Below the pieces are notes generated by a model. That model worked only from the letters and a program-made list of their open reading frames with translations, had not been told where the DNA came from and ran no database searches. A stretch of DNA of 64,000 nt from Caccocola sp964450835. Its GTDB lineage: Bacteria > Synergistota > Synergistia > Synergistales > Synergistaceae. The stretch lies in assembly GCA_964450835.1 (NCBI GenBank), contig CAYVEQ010000001.1, forward strand, positions 27,197-91,196, written 5' to 3'. This document shows positions 18,067 to 27,290 of this stretch, one piece after another (within the stretch, counting starts at the first letter, position 1; the number at the start of each line of letters is the position of its first letter). Made by a program: the position numbers and the translations under genes.

Positions 18067-20154
18067 TTATTCTTCTTCGTCCTTGCGCTCCTGGGCGGCC
18101 TGTTCGATGACTTTCTTCGCTATATCGCCGGGAACTTCCTCATAGTGGCTGTACTCCATCGAGAAAGAGCCGCGTCCAGATGTCATCGAGCGAAGGACGA
18201 TAGCGTAGCGGAACATTTCGGAGAGCGGGCACTGCGCCTTGACTATCTGGAGTTTGCCTTCGCTGTCGATGCCCATTATGCGCCCGCGGCGGCTGTTGAA
18301 GTCTCCCATAACGTCGCCGAGGCACTCCTCCGGCACGGTGACTTCGACATTCATTACAGGTTCCATGAGTACCGGGTTAGCCTGTTCCATGCATTTCTTA
18401 AAAGCGATAGACGCCGCGATTTTGAAGGCCATTTCCGACGAGTCCACCTCATGATAAGAGCCGTCAAAGATAGCGCAGGAGAAGTCCGTGGCGGGATAAC
18501 CTGCGAGGAATCCCCTCTGCGCCGCCTCGCGCAGCCCCTTCTCCGCCGCCGGGATGTAGTTCTTGGGCACCGCGCCGCCGACCACCCTGTCTATAAACTC
18601 TATTCCGGAGTTCTTCTCGAGCGGGGCAAGCTCAAACCAGACGTCGCCGTACTGCCCGCGTCCGCCGGACTGTTTCTTGTGCTTGCCCTGGGCGCTCGCC
18701 TTTTTCTTTATCGTCTCGCGGTAAGGCACCTTCGGCGTGCGCGTGTCAAGGTCGACTTTATAGCGTTCCTTAATCTTGGAAAGCACTATATCAAGGTGCA
18801 TGTCTCCCATTCCGGAAAGTACGGCGTCATTCGTTTCCGGGTTCTTCTCGTAGGACAATGTGCGGTCTTCTTTCAGCATCTTCGTGATGGCGTTGCCGAG
18901 CTTGTCCTCGTCGGCGCGACTCTTGGGGAAGACCGCGACGCTGTAAACGGGCTTCGGGAAATGTATCGGCCGGAACTTCAAGGTTTCGCCCCTCGCGCCC
19001 AGAGTATCGCCGGCGATGGTGCTTTCGAGCTTCGGTATCGCGACAATGTCGCCCAGTATTATCTCCTTGCCCTCTGTGCTCTCCTTGCCGCGCATGAAGC
19101 GGAAGGTGCTGATACGTTCTTCCTGCTCCTCGTTGACATTGTAAACGGTCTGGTCGCTCGTCAGTTTCCCGGAGAATACCTTGACGAAGGAAAGTTTGCC
19201 GACGTAGGGGTCGACCATGACCTTAAAGACAAAAGCAAGGAACTTTCCGTTCTCGTCGGGCGGGATATTGACCAGCTCGTCTCCGTTCAGAGCGGCGCGC
19301 TGGAGCATATCCTTCGGCGACGGCATATAATCGCAGACAGTATCCATAAGCTGCACTACGCCGATGTTCAGCGTGGCGGAGCCGGGAACGATCGGGAAGA
19401 GAGCGCGGGTGCAGACGGCTTTGCGCAGCACGCCGAGAAGGTCCTCCAGAGGCAGCTCCTCGCCGTCGAGGTAGCGCATCATAAGTTCGTCGTCGGCTTC
19501 CACCGCGCGCTCGATGAGCGTTTCGCGCGCGGACGCCACCGCGCCGGCCATCTCCGCCGGAGTTTCGCCTTCGGTAAAGTTCCTGCTTCCGTCGCCTTTA
19601 TACATATAGGCCCTGCCCGTAAGCACGTTGACAAGGCCTTTGAAGTTCTGCTGGCTCCCTATCGGGAGATAAAGCGGGACAGCCTTATCCGAGATGTTCT
19701 CCTGTATATCCGCAACGACGCTGTCAAAGTCGGTATGTTCCCTGTCAAGTTTGCTGATGAAGAAAATTGCCGGAGTCTCAAATGTCTCCGCGAATTCCCA
19801 TACGTTGTAGGTCTGGACTTCAACGCCCGATGTCGCGTTGACGAGAACCACCGCGCCGTCGGAAACGCGCATCGCTGAGCGCTGTTCGCCGACGAAGTCC
19901 GCGAAGCCCGGCGTGTCCAAAACATAAAAAGTCTTGCCGTTATAAGGAACTGTCGAAAGAGAGGTGCTGATGGAAATACCGCGCTTCTGCTCTTCCGAGT
20001 CGAAGTCGGAGACGGTGTTCCTGTCCTCGACTCTGCCGATACGGCTTATAAGCCCGGCGTCGAAGAGAATTGTCTCGTTAAGAGTGGTTTTCCCAGCACC
20101 TCCGTGTGAAATGAGCGCAATACTGCGGATGTCTTCAGGTTTGCGTGTCCCCAT
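18067..20154 (-). CDS. Elongation factor G-like GTPase (EF-G2 type)
   Basis: Translational GTPase related to EF-G but of the divergent EF-G-like group. 695 residues with the full five-domain EF-G architecture. GTPase motifs: G1 SHGGAGKTT, G2 RGISIST, G3 DTPGFADFVGE, G4 SKLDRE. In canonical EF-G, G3 is DTPGHVDF, and its His is required for ribosome-stimulated GTP hydrolysis; here it is Phe. Domain IV (about 480-600) and domain V are present, ending in an acidic DEEE tail. The start is supported by AGAAGGAG eight bases upstream. The housekeeping EF-G is presumably elsewhere; the role of this paralogue is not established, and translocation activity should not be assumed. Confidence 0.9.
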   Translation of the reverse strand: MGTRKPEDIRSIALISHGGAGKTTLNETILFDAGLISRIGRVEDRNTVSDFDSEEQKRGISISTSLSTVPYNGKTFYVLDTPGFADFVGEQRSAMRVSDGAVVLVNATSGVEVQTYNVWEFAETFETPAIFFISKLDREHTDFDSVVADIQENISDKAVPLYLPIGSQQNFKGLVNVLTGRAYMYKGDGSRNFTEGETPAEMAGAVASARETLIERAVEADDELMMRYLDGEELPLEDLLGVLRKAVCTRALFPIVPGSATLNIGVVQLMDTVCDYMPSPKDMLQRAALNGDELVNIPPDENGKFLAFVFKVMVDPYVGKLSFVKVFSGKLTSDQTVYNVNEEQEERISTFRFMRGKESTEGKEIILGDIVAIPKLESTIAGDTLGARGETLKFRPIHFPKPVYSVAVFPKSRADEDKLGNAITKMLKEDRTLSYEKNPETNDAVLSGMGDMHLDIVLSKIKERYKVDLDTRTPKVPYRETIKKKASAQGKHKKQSGGRGQYGDVWFELAPLEKNSGIEFIDRVVGGAVPKNYIPAAEKGLREAAQRGFLAGYPATDFSCAIFDGSYHEVDSSEMAFKIAASIAFKKCMEQANPVLMEPVMNVEVTVPEECLGDVMGDFNSRRGRIMGIDSEGKLQIVKAQCPLSEMFRYAIVLRSMTSGRGSFSMEYSHYEEVPGDIAKKVIEQAAQERKDEEE

Positions 20155-20217
20155 TACTTTCACTCCTTCTGTGTCTTGAAGCACAAGATAGCTAGTTTGA
20201 CTAATGACTTGACTGAG

Positions 20218-20246
20218 ATAATACTTGCATTGAGGGGTTACGTCAA
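20218..20246 (-). promoter_or_regulatory. Promoter of the EF-G-like gene
   Basis: Minus strand: TTGACG, 17-base spacer, TATTAT; near consensus. The leader to the start codon is about 57 bases. Confidence 0.8.
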
Positions 20247-20324
20247 GAAACCGCGCCGGCAAAAAGGGAAAGTCAAATTTTATAAGGTTCTCCGGCCTAA
20301 GGCGCGCATCGCCGCGAGAAACGC

Positions 20325-20358
20325 GAAAAAAACCGGGAGTCTGTCTCCCGGGATTTTT
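20325..20358 (-). terminator. Terminator of the miaB-to-gatB operon
   Basis: Seven-pair stem CCGGGAG/CTCCCGG. On the minus strand it is followed by eight T, and on the plus strand by GATTTTTT, so it works in both directions. It lies about 30 bases after gatB and upstream of the EF-G-like promoter. Confidence 0.9.
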
Positions 20359-20380
20359 TCGTCCGCTTCGCGGCCGCTGT

Positions 20381-21838
20381 TTATTTGAGACGTTCAGCTA
20401 TCATCACTGCGGCTTCCGCGGGATCCGCGCTGCCGCGCGTTTCCCTCATTACCAGCCCCTGCAGGAATTTCGCCTTCGCGCCTTTTTTGTCCGCGCCTTT
20501 TTTGATTGTCTCGACCGCGCCGGGCTGCCCGGCCAGCACTTTGTCAATGACAGCCGCGAGAGCCTCGCCCGTTACGCGCCCGCCGGCCGCGCCGCATTTT
20601 TTCATCGCGGCGTCGAGCGAAAGTTTTTCTTCGATCATAGCGGCCAGCACGTCTTTTGCCTGTGTGTTGGAAAGCTCTTTCTTTTCGACTTTCGCGACGA
20701 GCGTTCCGAGTTCGTTCGCCGCAACCTGAAATTCCGTTATATCCAGCGCTTCGTCGCGCAGAAGGCGCTGCACCTCCGTGCGCAGCCAGTTGGCGGCCTT
20801 CGCCGCGGGCGCGCCGGCATTTATCATTTTCTCGTAATAGTCCGCAGTCTCGCGCTGTTCTGTTATCTGCTGCGCCTCCTCGAGCGTGAGGCCGTACTGC
20901 TTCATGAAGCGGTCGCGCCTGTCCCACGGCATTTCTGGAAGAGCGGCCCGTATTTTTTCGACATAATCGGGCTTGGCGTCTATCGGCGCGAGGTCCATTT
21001 CCACATAATAGCGGTAGTCGCGCGCTCCTTCTTTGCCGCGCATCGGGCGCGTGACTCCCGCCGCGTCGTCCCAGAGTCGCGTTTCCTGGACGAGCGCGCC
21101 GCCTTCGTCAAGCACGCGGTTCTGGCGCGCGATTTCATATTCGAGCGCCCGCTCGATGGATTTCAGCGAGTTTATATTTTTCAGCTCCACCCGCGTGCCG
21201 AACGATCCGTCCGGGTTGCAGAGCGAAACGTTGACGTCCACGCGCAGAGAACCCGATTCCATCTCGCCGTCGGAAACGTCGAGATAGCGCGCGAGCTGAC
21301 GTATCTGTGTTATGTAGGCGATTGCCTCGGCCGGCGAGTTCATGTCTGGCATGGAAACAATCTCGGAAAGAGGCATCCCGGCGCGGTTGTAGTCAACCAG
21401 CGAATAAGCGGCTCCCGAGAGGCGTCCGTCCGCCGTCGGGTGTACAAGCTTGCCCGCGTCCTCTTCCAGATGCAGATGGTCAAGGCGCACGCGCTTCGGC
21501 CTGCCGTCTGCGATTATGTCGACATAGCCGCCCTGAGCTATCGCGTGCTCGTACTGCGTGATCTGATATGCTTTGGGGAGGTCCGCGTAGAAATAATGTT
21601 TGCGGTGGAAGCGCGCGCCGTCCTGTATCTCGCAGTGCAGGCCCAGTCCCATTCTCACGGCGAGGTCGACGGCGCGGTCGTTTATGACGGGGAGCGTGCC
21701 GGGCACGGCAAGGCAGACCGGGCAGACGTTGGTGTTCGGCGTCGCTCCTATGTAATCCGTCGAACAGCCGCAGAAGAGTTTTGTTCTGGTTTTAAGCTGG
21801 AGGTGTATTTCAAGTCCGATGACTACTTTTCTTTTCAT
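20381..21838 (-). CDS. gatB: GatB, Asp/Glu-tRNA amidotransferase subunit B
   Basis: tRNA-binding kinase subunit of GatCAB, which converts mischarged Asp-tRNA(Asn) and/or Glu-tRNA(Gln) to the amidated form. 485 residues. The N-terminus VVIGLEIHLQLKT is characteristic, and a zinc-binding CxC...CxxC set is visible (about Cys23, 25, 39, 42). The YqeY-like tail domain that contacts the tRNA elbow is at the C-terminus. AGGAGG precedes the ATG. It follows gatA by 18 bases and is the last gene of the operon. Its presence suggests that the organism lacks AsnRS and/or GlnRS, which is inference. Confidence 0.97.
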   Translation of the reverse strand: MKRKVVIGLEIHLQLKTRTKLFCGCSTDYIGATPNTNVCPVCLAVPGTLPVINDRAVDLAVRMGLGLHCEIQDGARFHRKHYFYADLPKAYQITQYEHAIAQGGYVDIIADGRPKRVRLDHLHLEEDAGKLVHPTADGRLSGAAYSLVDYNRAGMPLSEIVSMPDMNSPAEAIAYITQIRQLARYLDVSDGEMESGSLRVDVNVSLCNPDGSFGTRVELKNINSLKSIERALEYEIARQNRVLDEGGALVQETRLWDDAAGVTRPMRGKEGARDYRYYVEMDLAPIDAKPDYVEKIRAALPEMPWDRRDRFMKQYGLTLEEAQQITEQRETADYYEKMINAGAPAAKAANWLRTEVQRLLRDEALDITEFQVAANELGTLVAKVEKKELSNTQAKDVLAAMIEEKLSLDAAMKKCGAAGGRVTGEALAAVIDKVLAGQPGAVETIKKGADKKGAKAKFLQGLVMRETRGSADPAEAAVMIAERLK

Positions 21839-21856
21839 CTTTCGTGCCTCCTGTCT

Positions 21857-23314
21857 TCAGCACGCGGCTTCCGGCGAGCCGGCGGCCTTTTCTATCACCG
21901 ACGCGCAGGCGAGCAGCCCGTCGTCGCCGAAGCGCGGCGCCAGAATCTGAACATTCGTCGGCAGGCCTTCGGGGGTGAAACCGAGGTTGAGGCTTATGCT
22001 CGGCAGCCCCGCGAGGTTGGCTATCGTTGTAAAGACGTCGCCGAGATACATTCTGACGGGGTCTTTCTCGCCGAGACCGCGCTTATAGGCGAGGGCCGGA
22101 GTTATAGGGCAGATGAGGAAATCGGCGGAGCGGAAGAGCTCTTTGAATTCGTCGGAAATGAGCTGGCGCACCTTAGTCGCGGGAACGAAATAATTTTCGT
22201 AGTAGCCGCGCGTAAGTATGCAGGTGCCGACAAGTATGCGCTTGCGGACCTCTTCGCCGAAGCCCTCCATGCGGCTTTTTTTGTACATCTCCGAGAGGTT
22301 GCGGCCGTCGGCGTGATGCCCGTAGCGCATTCCGTCGTAGCAGGCGAGTTTTGAGCTGGCGTCGCCGAGAGCGACCATATAGTAGCAGGCTACTGTATGC
22401 TCCATTGTAATAGGCAGCGCGGCTTCAAATGTTTCCGCTCCCGCCTCGCGGCATATCTCCGCGGCGCGGTCTATCGCGCCGGCAAGCGGGGCTTCTATGC
22501 TGTTTCTATCGTAGCCCGCTAGAACCGCGATCTTTTTGCCCGAAAGCGCAGCGCCTTCCAGAGCTCCGCTGAATGAGGGACGGTCGTAGGCGTCGCAGGT
22601 CGTGTCGTTCGGATCTTCTTTCGCGAGCGCGTCCATCATGACGGCAAGGTCGCCGACGCTGCGCGCTATCGGGCCGACCTGATCCAGCGACGAGGCGTAA
22701 GCTACGATTCCGTAACGGCTTATCTGTCCGTAGGAGGGCTTCATGCCCTGCACGCCGCAGAAGGCGGCGGGCTGCCGCACCGAGCCGCCCGTGTCGCTGC
22801 CGAGAGCCGCGGGAACAAAGCCGGCCGCGACTGCCGCGGCGCTTCCGCCCGAGCTTCCGCCCGGAACCCGTCCGGTATCGCGCGGGTTGAGCGTCGGGCC
22901 GAAGATCGAGCTTTCCGTCGTGCTGCCCATGGCAAACTCGTCCATGTTCGTTTTCCCGAGGAGTACGGCTCCGGCGTCCTTCATATTTTTTACCGCCGTC
23001 GCGTCGCGCAGCGGCACCCAGCCTTTCAGCATATTGCTGCAGCACGTGGTCTCTATTCCGGCCGTGCAGAAATTGTCTTTTACGACAAACGGAACTCCGG
23101 CGAGCGGCCCCGGGTCTTCGCCGCGCGCGACGGCTTCGTCGACGCGGCGCGCGGCCGCTATCGCCTCTTTCCCGCAAAGCGTGACGACAGAATTGTATTT
23201 TTTATCCAGAGCTCTGATCCGTTCCACGGAGGCAAGCGCCGCCTCCTCCGCGGTGAAGAGCTTTTCTTTCACGCCGCGCGCTATATCGCGGGCCGAAAGT
23301 TTGTGAATTTCCAT
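21857..23314 (-). CDS. gatA: GatA, Asp/Glu-tRNA amidotransferase subunit A
   Basis: Amidase-signature glutaminase that supplies ammonia to GatB. 485 residues. The Ser-cisSer-Lys triad is visible: Lys in FVVKDNFC, cis-Ser in VPGGSSGGSAAAVAAG, and the nucleophile in GSDTGGSVRQPAAFCG. A strong GAGGAGG site precedes the ATG. It starts three bases after gatC ends, so gatC, gatA and gatB are translated from one message in that order. Confidence 0.97.
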   Translation of the reverse strand: MEIHKLSARDIARGVKEKLFTAEEAALASVERIRALDKKYNSVVTLCGKEAIAAARRVDEAVARGEDPGPLAGVPFVVKDNFCTAGIETTCCSNMLKGWVPLRDATAVKNMKDAGAVLLGKTNMDEFAMGSTTESSIFGPTLNPRDTGRVPGGSSGGSAAAVAAGFVPAALGSDTGGSVRQPAAFCGVQGMKPSYGQISRYGIVAYASSLDQVGPIARSVGDLAVMMDALAKEDPNDTTCDAYDRPSFSGALEGAALSGKKIAVLAGYDRNSIEAPLAGAIDRAAEICREAGAETFEAALPITMEHTVACYYMVALGDASSKLACYDGMRYGHHADGRNLSEMYKKSRMEGFGEEVRKRILVGTCILTRGYYENYFVPATKVRQLISDEFKELFRSADFLICPITPALAYKRGLGEKDPVRMYLGDVFTTIANLAGLPSISLNLGFTPEGLPTNVQILAPRFGDDGLLACASVIEKAAGSPEAAC

Positions 23315-23317
23315 CGG

Positions 23318-23635
23318 CTATTCCTCCTCGTCATCAAGCGCTATTATGCGCGGCACGCGGAAGAAATCGCCGTCGCGCACCGGCGCCTGCCCGAGAAAGG
23401 CGTCGCGGCCATCCCACTTCACGGGTTCGTCCTTACGTCTTGACGGGGCTTTTTTTACGTCCCATTCAAAGGGCGGCACATCTTCACCGGCAAGTTCCTG
23501 CATCTTGTCGCACATTCTCAGAATCTCGTTTACACGGTCGAGCACTTCCTGATATTTTTCTTCCGGCAGACCGATGCGCGACAGTGTGAGCACCTCGCGC
23601 AGCCGTTCTCTGTCCATCTCCATATTTTTTATCAT
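23318..23635 (-). CDS. gatC: GatC, Asp/Glu-tRNA amidotransferase subunit C
   Basis: Small stabilising subunit that wraps around the GatA-GatB interface. 105 residues, with the family pattern LTLSRIGLPEEKYQEVLDRVNEIL and an acidic end after RVPRII. The GAGGGGGT site seven bases upstream supports the first ATG. Its sequence is weakly conserved, so the assignment also rests on position directly ahead of gatA. Confidence 0.93.
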   Translation of the reverse strand: MIKNMEMDRERLREVLTLSRIGLPEEKYQEVLDRVNEILRMCDKMQELAGEDVPPFEWDVKKAPSRRKDEPVKWDGRDAFLGQAPVRDGDFFRVPRIIALDDEEE

Positions 23636-23661
23636 CCGCTGACCCCCTCGGGAGTAATTGT

Positions 23662-25707
23662 TTACTGTATCCGGCCGGGCGGCGTTTCCGTCTCTTTGAG
23701 TTTCGCCATGAAGCCGGCTTCGTCAAGCAGCGGCACGCCGAGGCTTTTAGCTTTGTCGTATTTGCCGCCCGGGTTTTCGCCGACCACGACAAAATCCGTC
23801 TTTTTGCTGACGCTTTCCGCGACTCTGCCGCCGCGCTCTTTTATCAGCTCTCCGGCGCGGGCCCTCGTCATGGCCGACAGCTCGCCTGTAAGGACAAATT
23901 TCAGCCCTTCCCACGGAAGAACGCCGCCGGCAGCCGCCCGGGACTCTTCTTCAAAACGCACGCCGCTCTCTTTGAGCGCGGCGAGCAGCGCTCTGTTATG
24001 AGGCTCTGTGAACCATGCGTGAAGCGACTGGGCGATAACGTCCCCGACGCCTTCAACCGCCTCAAGTTCCCGAACGGCATCGCGCGCTTTCTCCGCCAGC
24101 AGGTCAAGGGAATGATAGCGCGCCGCGAGGTCGCCCGCGGTTTTCTCGCCGACGTCGGATATGCCGAGCGCGTTTATGACGGCGACAAGAGGCCTGGTCT
24201 TTGATTTTTCTATCGCAGCGATCAGATTGCGGGCAGATTTGCCGCCCATTCTGTCAAGCGCCTCAAGCTGTTCTTCTTTAAGAGAATATATGTCGGAGGG
24301 TTTTGCAAGCAGTTTTTTTTCGACGAGCTGTCCGACGAGTTTCTCGCCCAGCCCCGTTATATCCATTGCCGGGCGCGAAGCGAAGTAGATTATCCGTTCC
24401 CTCACCTGCGCCGGACATGCGCTGCTTGTGCATTTGACGGCGGACTCGCCGTGAAGCCTCACGGCGGCGGAACCGCATACCGGGCATTTGTCCGGCAGCT
24501 TAAAAGGCTTCGTTCCGGCAGGCCGCCTTTCATACTCTACGCGGGCAATCTCGGGTATGATCTCCCCCGCTTTTCTCACCCACACAAAATCCCCCACACG
24601 TACATCTTTTTTGTCTATCTCGTCCTGATTGTGCAGCCCGGCGCGGCGCACCGTGGTTCCTGCGAGATGCACGGGGCCGAATACGGCGGTCGGCGTGAGC
24701 ACCCCTGTGCGCCCGACCGTAACTTCGATATCTTTTATTTGCGTGAGCTTCTCTTCAGGCGGGAATTTGAACGCGATGGCCCATTTCGGCGCTTTTGACG
24801 TAACGCCGAGCAGCGGGCGGAGAGATGTGTCGTTGAGCTTGACCACAACTCCGTCCGTATCAATCGGGTGCTCAAAACGCGCGCTCTCCCACGAGTCAAG
24901 ATAAGAGAGCACTTCGGCAAGCGAGCGGCAGAGACGTTCGCCGCCTTGCGTCGGGAGTCCGAGTCCGCGAAGCGTTTCAAGCATTTTCTGCTGCGTTCTG
25001 ACACCGTATTTTTCCGGTGAAATTATCTGATAGAGGTATATTTTCAGTTTCCGGCGCGCCGTTTCCTTCGGATCGAGCGTGCGGAGACTGCCCGCGGCGG
25101 CGTTGCGGGGGTTCGCGAAGAGCGGCTCGCCCCTTTCCTCGCGCGCGGCGTTCAGCGCGGCGAAGCCTTTTTTGTCGATACACACTTCGCCACGCACTTC
25201 AAGAGTGCCTTCGACGGGGCGCGTCAGGCGCAGCGGCATGGTACGAATCGTTTTCAGATTGGCCGTAACGTCCTCTCCGACCTGCCCGTCGCCGCGTGTG
25301 GAGCCGCTTGCGAACAAGCCGTTTTCATAGATTAGCGAGACGGCGAGGCCGTCTATCTTAGGTTCGCAGAGCACATCGAAAGAGCCGCCGGGAACCGCTT
25401 CGCCGAGCTTCGCGTAGAACGACGCCAGCTCTTCTTTGTCAAGCGCGTTTTCAAGGCTCATCATCGGCTCCGCGTGCGGGACCTTTGCGAACCCGTCGCG
25501 CGGCGCGCCGCCGATTCTCTGCGTCGGAGAGTCCGGCGCAGCGAGCTCAGGATGCCCTGCCTCGATATCCTGAAGCTCGCGCATCAGGCTGTCGTACTGA
25601 AAATCCGAAATCTCCGGGGAATCGTCCTCATAATAGAGCCGCGCGTGCCGGTTCAACTCCGCGCGCAGCTCCTCCGCTCTTTTTTTCAGATTTTCAAATC
25701 CGTCCAT
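23662..25707 (-). CDS. ligA: LigA, NAD-dependent DNA ligase
   Basis: Seals nicks in replication and repair using NAD+. 681 residues with all domains: domain Ia (YYEDDSPEISDFQYD), adenylation domain with Lys117 in CEPKIDGLAV, OB fold, four-Cys zinc finger (CPVC ... CTSSAC), helix-hairpin-helix repeats, and a C-terminal BRCT domain (GLKFVLTGELSAMTRARA). The start ATG has GAAGG five bases upstream. It lies 15 bases after lysS. Confidence 0.98.
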   Translation of the reverse strand: MDGFENLKKRAEELRAELNRHARLYYEDDSPEISDFQYDSLMRELQDIEAGHPELAAPDSPTQRIGGAPRDGFAKVPHAEPMMSLENALDKEELASFYAKLGEAVPGGSFDVLCEPKIDGLAVSLIYENGLFASGSTRGDGQVGEDVTANLKTIRTMPLRLTRPVEGTLEVRGEVCIDKKGFAALNAAREERGEPLFANPRNAAAGSLRTLDPKETARRKLKIYLYQIISPEKYGVRTQQKMLETLRGLGLPTQGGERLCRSLAEVLSYLDSWESARFEHPIDTDGVVVKLNDTSLRPLLGVTSKAPKWAIAFKFPPEEKLTQIKDIEVTVGRTGVLTPTAVFGPVHLAGTTVRRAGLHNQDEIDKKDVRVGDFVWVRKAGEIIPEIARVEYERRPAGTKPFKLPDKCPVCGSAAVRLHGESAVKCTSSACPAQVRERIIYFASRPAMDITGLGEKLVGQLVEKKLLAKPSDIYSLKEEQLEALDRMGGKSARNLIAAIEKSKTRPLVAVINALGISDVGEKTAGDLAARYHSLDLLAEKARDAVRELEAVEGVGDVIAQSLHAWFTEPHNRALLAALKESGVRFEEESRAAAGGVLPWEGLKFVLTGELSAMTRARAGELIKERGGRVAESVSKKTDFVVVGENPGGKYDKAKSLGVPLLDEAGFMAKLKETETPPGRIQ

Positions 25708-25722
25708 AAATGCCTTCGTCCG

Positions 25723-27240
25723 CTATTCTTTGGGTTTCATCGTCGGGAAGAGAATGACGTCGCGGATGCTCTTTGAGTCGGTAAGCAGCATTACGAGGCG
25801 GTCAATGCCTATTCCCATGCCTCCGGTCGGCGGCAGTCCGTATTCGAGAGCGTTTATGAAATCCTCGTCGAATGGGTGCGACTCGTCGTCGCCCTCCGCC
25901 TTCTTGCGGGCCTGATCAAGGAAACGCCCGCGCTGGTCAAGCGGGTCGTTGAGTTCGCTGAAAGCGTTCGCGATTTCCCACGCGTTGATGTAAAGCTCGA
26001 AACGGTCGGTTATATCGGGGTTCTCTTTGTTGCGCTTGGAAAGCGGGGAAATAACGGTCGGGTGGCCTACGACAAAAGTCGGCTGAATGAGATTTTCTTC
26101 CGCATATTCCTCGAAAAAGAGCGGAAGTATGTCAAAGCGCGAGAATGCGGGCTTGATTTCCATTCCGCGAAGCGCCGCCTGACGGCGCGCCTCTTCGTCT
26201 GTTATGCTCATGAAGTCGATGCCGGCATATTCCTCTACCAGCTCCGCCATTGTCGCGCGGCGGAAGGGCGGGGCAAGGCTGATTTCAGTTCCCTGATAAC
26301 TGATGACGCGGCTGCCGAACTCGTCCGCGCATGCGACTATCAGCTCTTCCGCGAGGTTCATCATATCTTCGTAATTGCCGTAGGGCCAGTAGACCTCCAT
26401 TGAGGTAAATTCAGGGTTGTGATGCAGATCCATGCCTTCGTTGCGGAACTGCTTGCCTATTTCGTATACGCGCCCCAGCATCCCGACGACAAGGCGTTTA
26501 AGATGAAGCTCCGTCGCTATGCGGAGGTACATGTCGATATCAAGCGTGTTGTGGTGTGTAACGAACGGGCGCGCGTTTGCACCTCCCGCTATCGTCGAAA
26601 GTATCGGTGTCTCGACTTCGAGTGTGCCGTGGCTGTCAAGCACGCGGCGGAATGTCTGGATTATCTTCGTGCGTTTGCGGAAAACGTCGCGCACTTCTGG
26701 ATTTGCTATGAGATCAGCATAGCGCTGGCGGTAGCGCACCTCCATGTCTTTTAAGCCGTGGTACTTTTCCGGCATCGGACGCAGAGCCTTGGAAAGCAGC
26801 GTAAAGCCGCGCACGGAGAGAGTCAGCTCGCCGCGCTGCGTGCGGAACGGCACGCCGACAAGACCGATGAAATCTCCGGCGTCGACCCATTTTTTGAAGA
26901 AGGTGTAATCTTTTTCCCCGAGCACATCGAACTGGAAGCAGAGCTGGAGTCTGTCGAAGCCGTCCTCAAATGTGGCGAAAGCGGTTTTCCCGTGGCGGCG
27001 CAGGACTATAATGCGTCCCGCCGTCTGTATCTCGTCTTCGGACCATTCTTCGGGTTTGAGAGAGGCGTATTTTTCTTTCACGTAGCCGAGCGTCTGCCTT
27101 ACCTCATAATGATCCTGCCTGAAAGGATCGTAGCCCTCCTCGGCGCGGAGACGCGCCAGCTTGTCTTTGCGCTGGCGAAAAATCTCTTCTTCCGGCATTA
27201 CGTTCTGCCGCTCCGGCGCCTTCTTCTTTTCGTCTGCCAA
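25723..27240 (-). CDS. lysS: Lysyl-tRNA synthetase, class II
   Basis: Charges tRNA(Lys). About 505 residues: N-terminal OB-fold anticodon-binding domain (about 60-150), then the class II catalytic core with motif 2 (FRNEGMDLHHNPEFTSME) and motif 3 (GMGIGIDRLVML). The conserved protein starts at a TTG (27240) with GGGAG about eleven bases upstream; the reading frame is open further, to 27363 inside the dus gene, but those residues resemble nothing. The lysS-dus neighbourhood is a widespread arrangement. Confidence 0.96.
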   Translation of the reverse strand: MADEKKKAPERQNVMPEEEIFRQRKDKLARLRAEEGYDPFRQDHYEVRQTLGYVKEKYASLKPEEWSEDEIQTAGRIIVLRRHGKTAFATFEDGFDRLQLCFQFDVLGEKDYTFFKKWVDAGDFIGLVGVPFRTQRGELTLSVRGFTLLSKALRPMPEKYHGLKDMEVRYRQRYADLIANPEVRDVFRKRTKIIQTFRRVLDSHGTLEVETPILSTIAGGANARPFVTHHNTLDIDMYLRIATELHLKRLVVGMLGRVYEIGKQFRNEGMDLHHNPEFTSMEVYWPYGNYEDMMNLAEELIVACADEFGSRVISYQGTEISLAPPFRRATMAELVEEYAGIDFMSITDEEARRQAALRGMEIKPAFSRFDILPLFFEEYAEENLIQPTFVVGHPTVISPLSKRNKENPDITDRFELYINAWEIANAFSELNDPLDQRGRFLDQARKKAEGDDESHPFDEDFINALEYGLPPTGGMGIGIDRLVMLLTDSKSIRDVILFPTMKPKE

Positions 27241-27290
27241 TTGAATCACTTCTCCCGTGTTTTTATTAAAACTTCGTAACAGCAAATTAT

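Noticed and set aside
17494..19878. A 794-codon open frame on the plus strand
   Set aside because: It is antisense to the MFS and EF-G-like genes; its length comes from high GC at third codon positions. No ribosome site and no recognisable domain.
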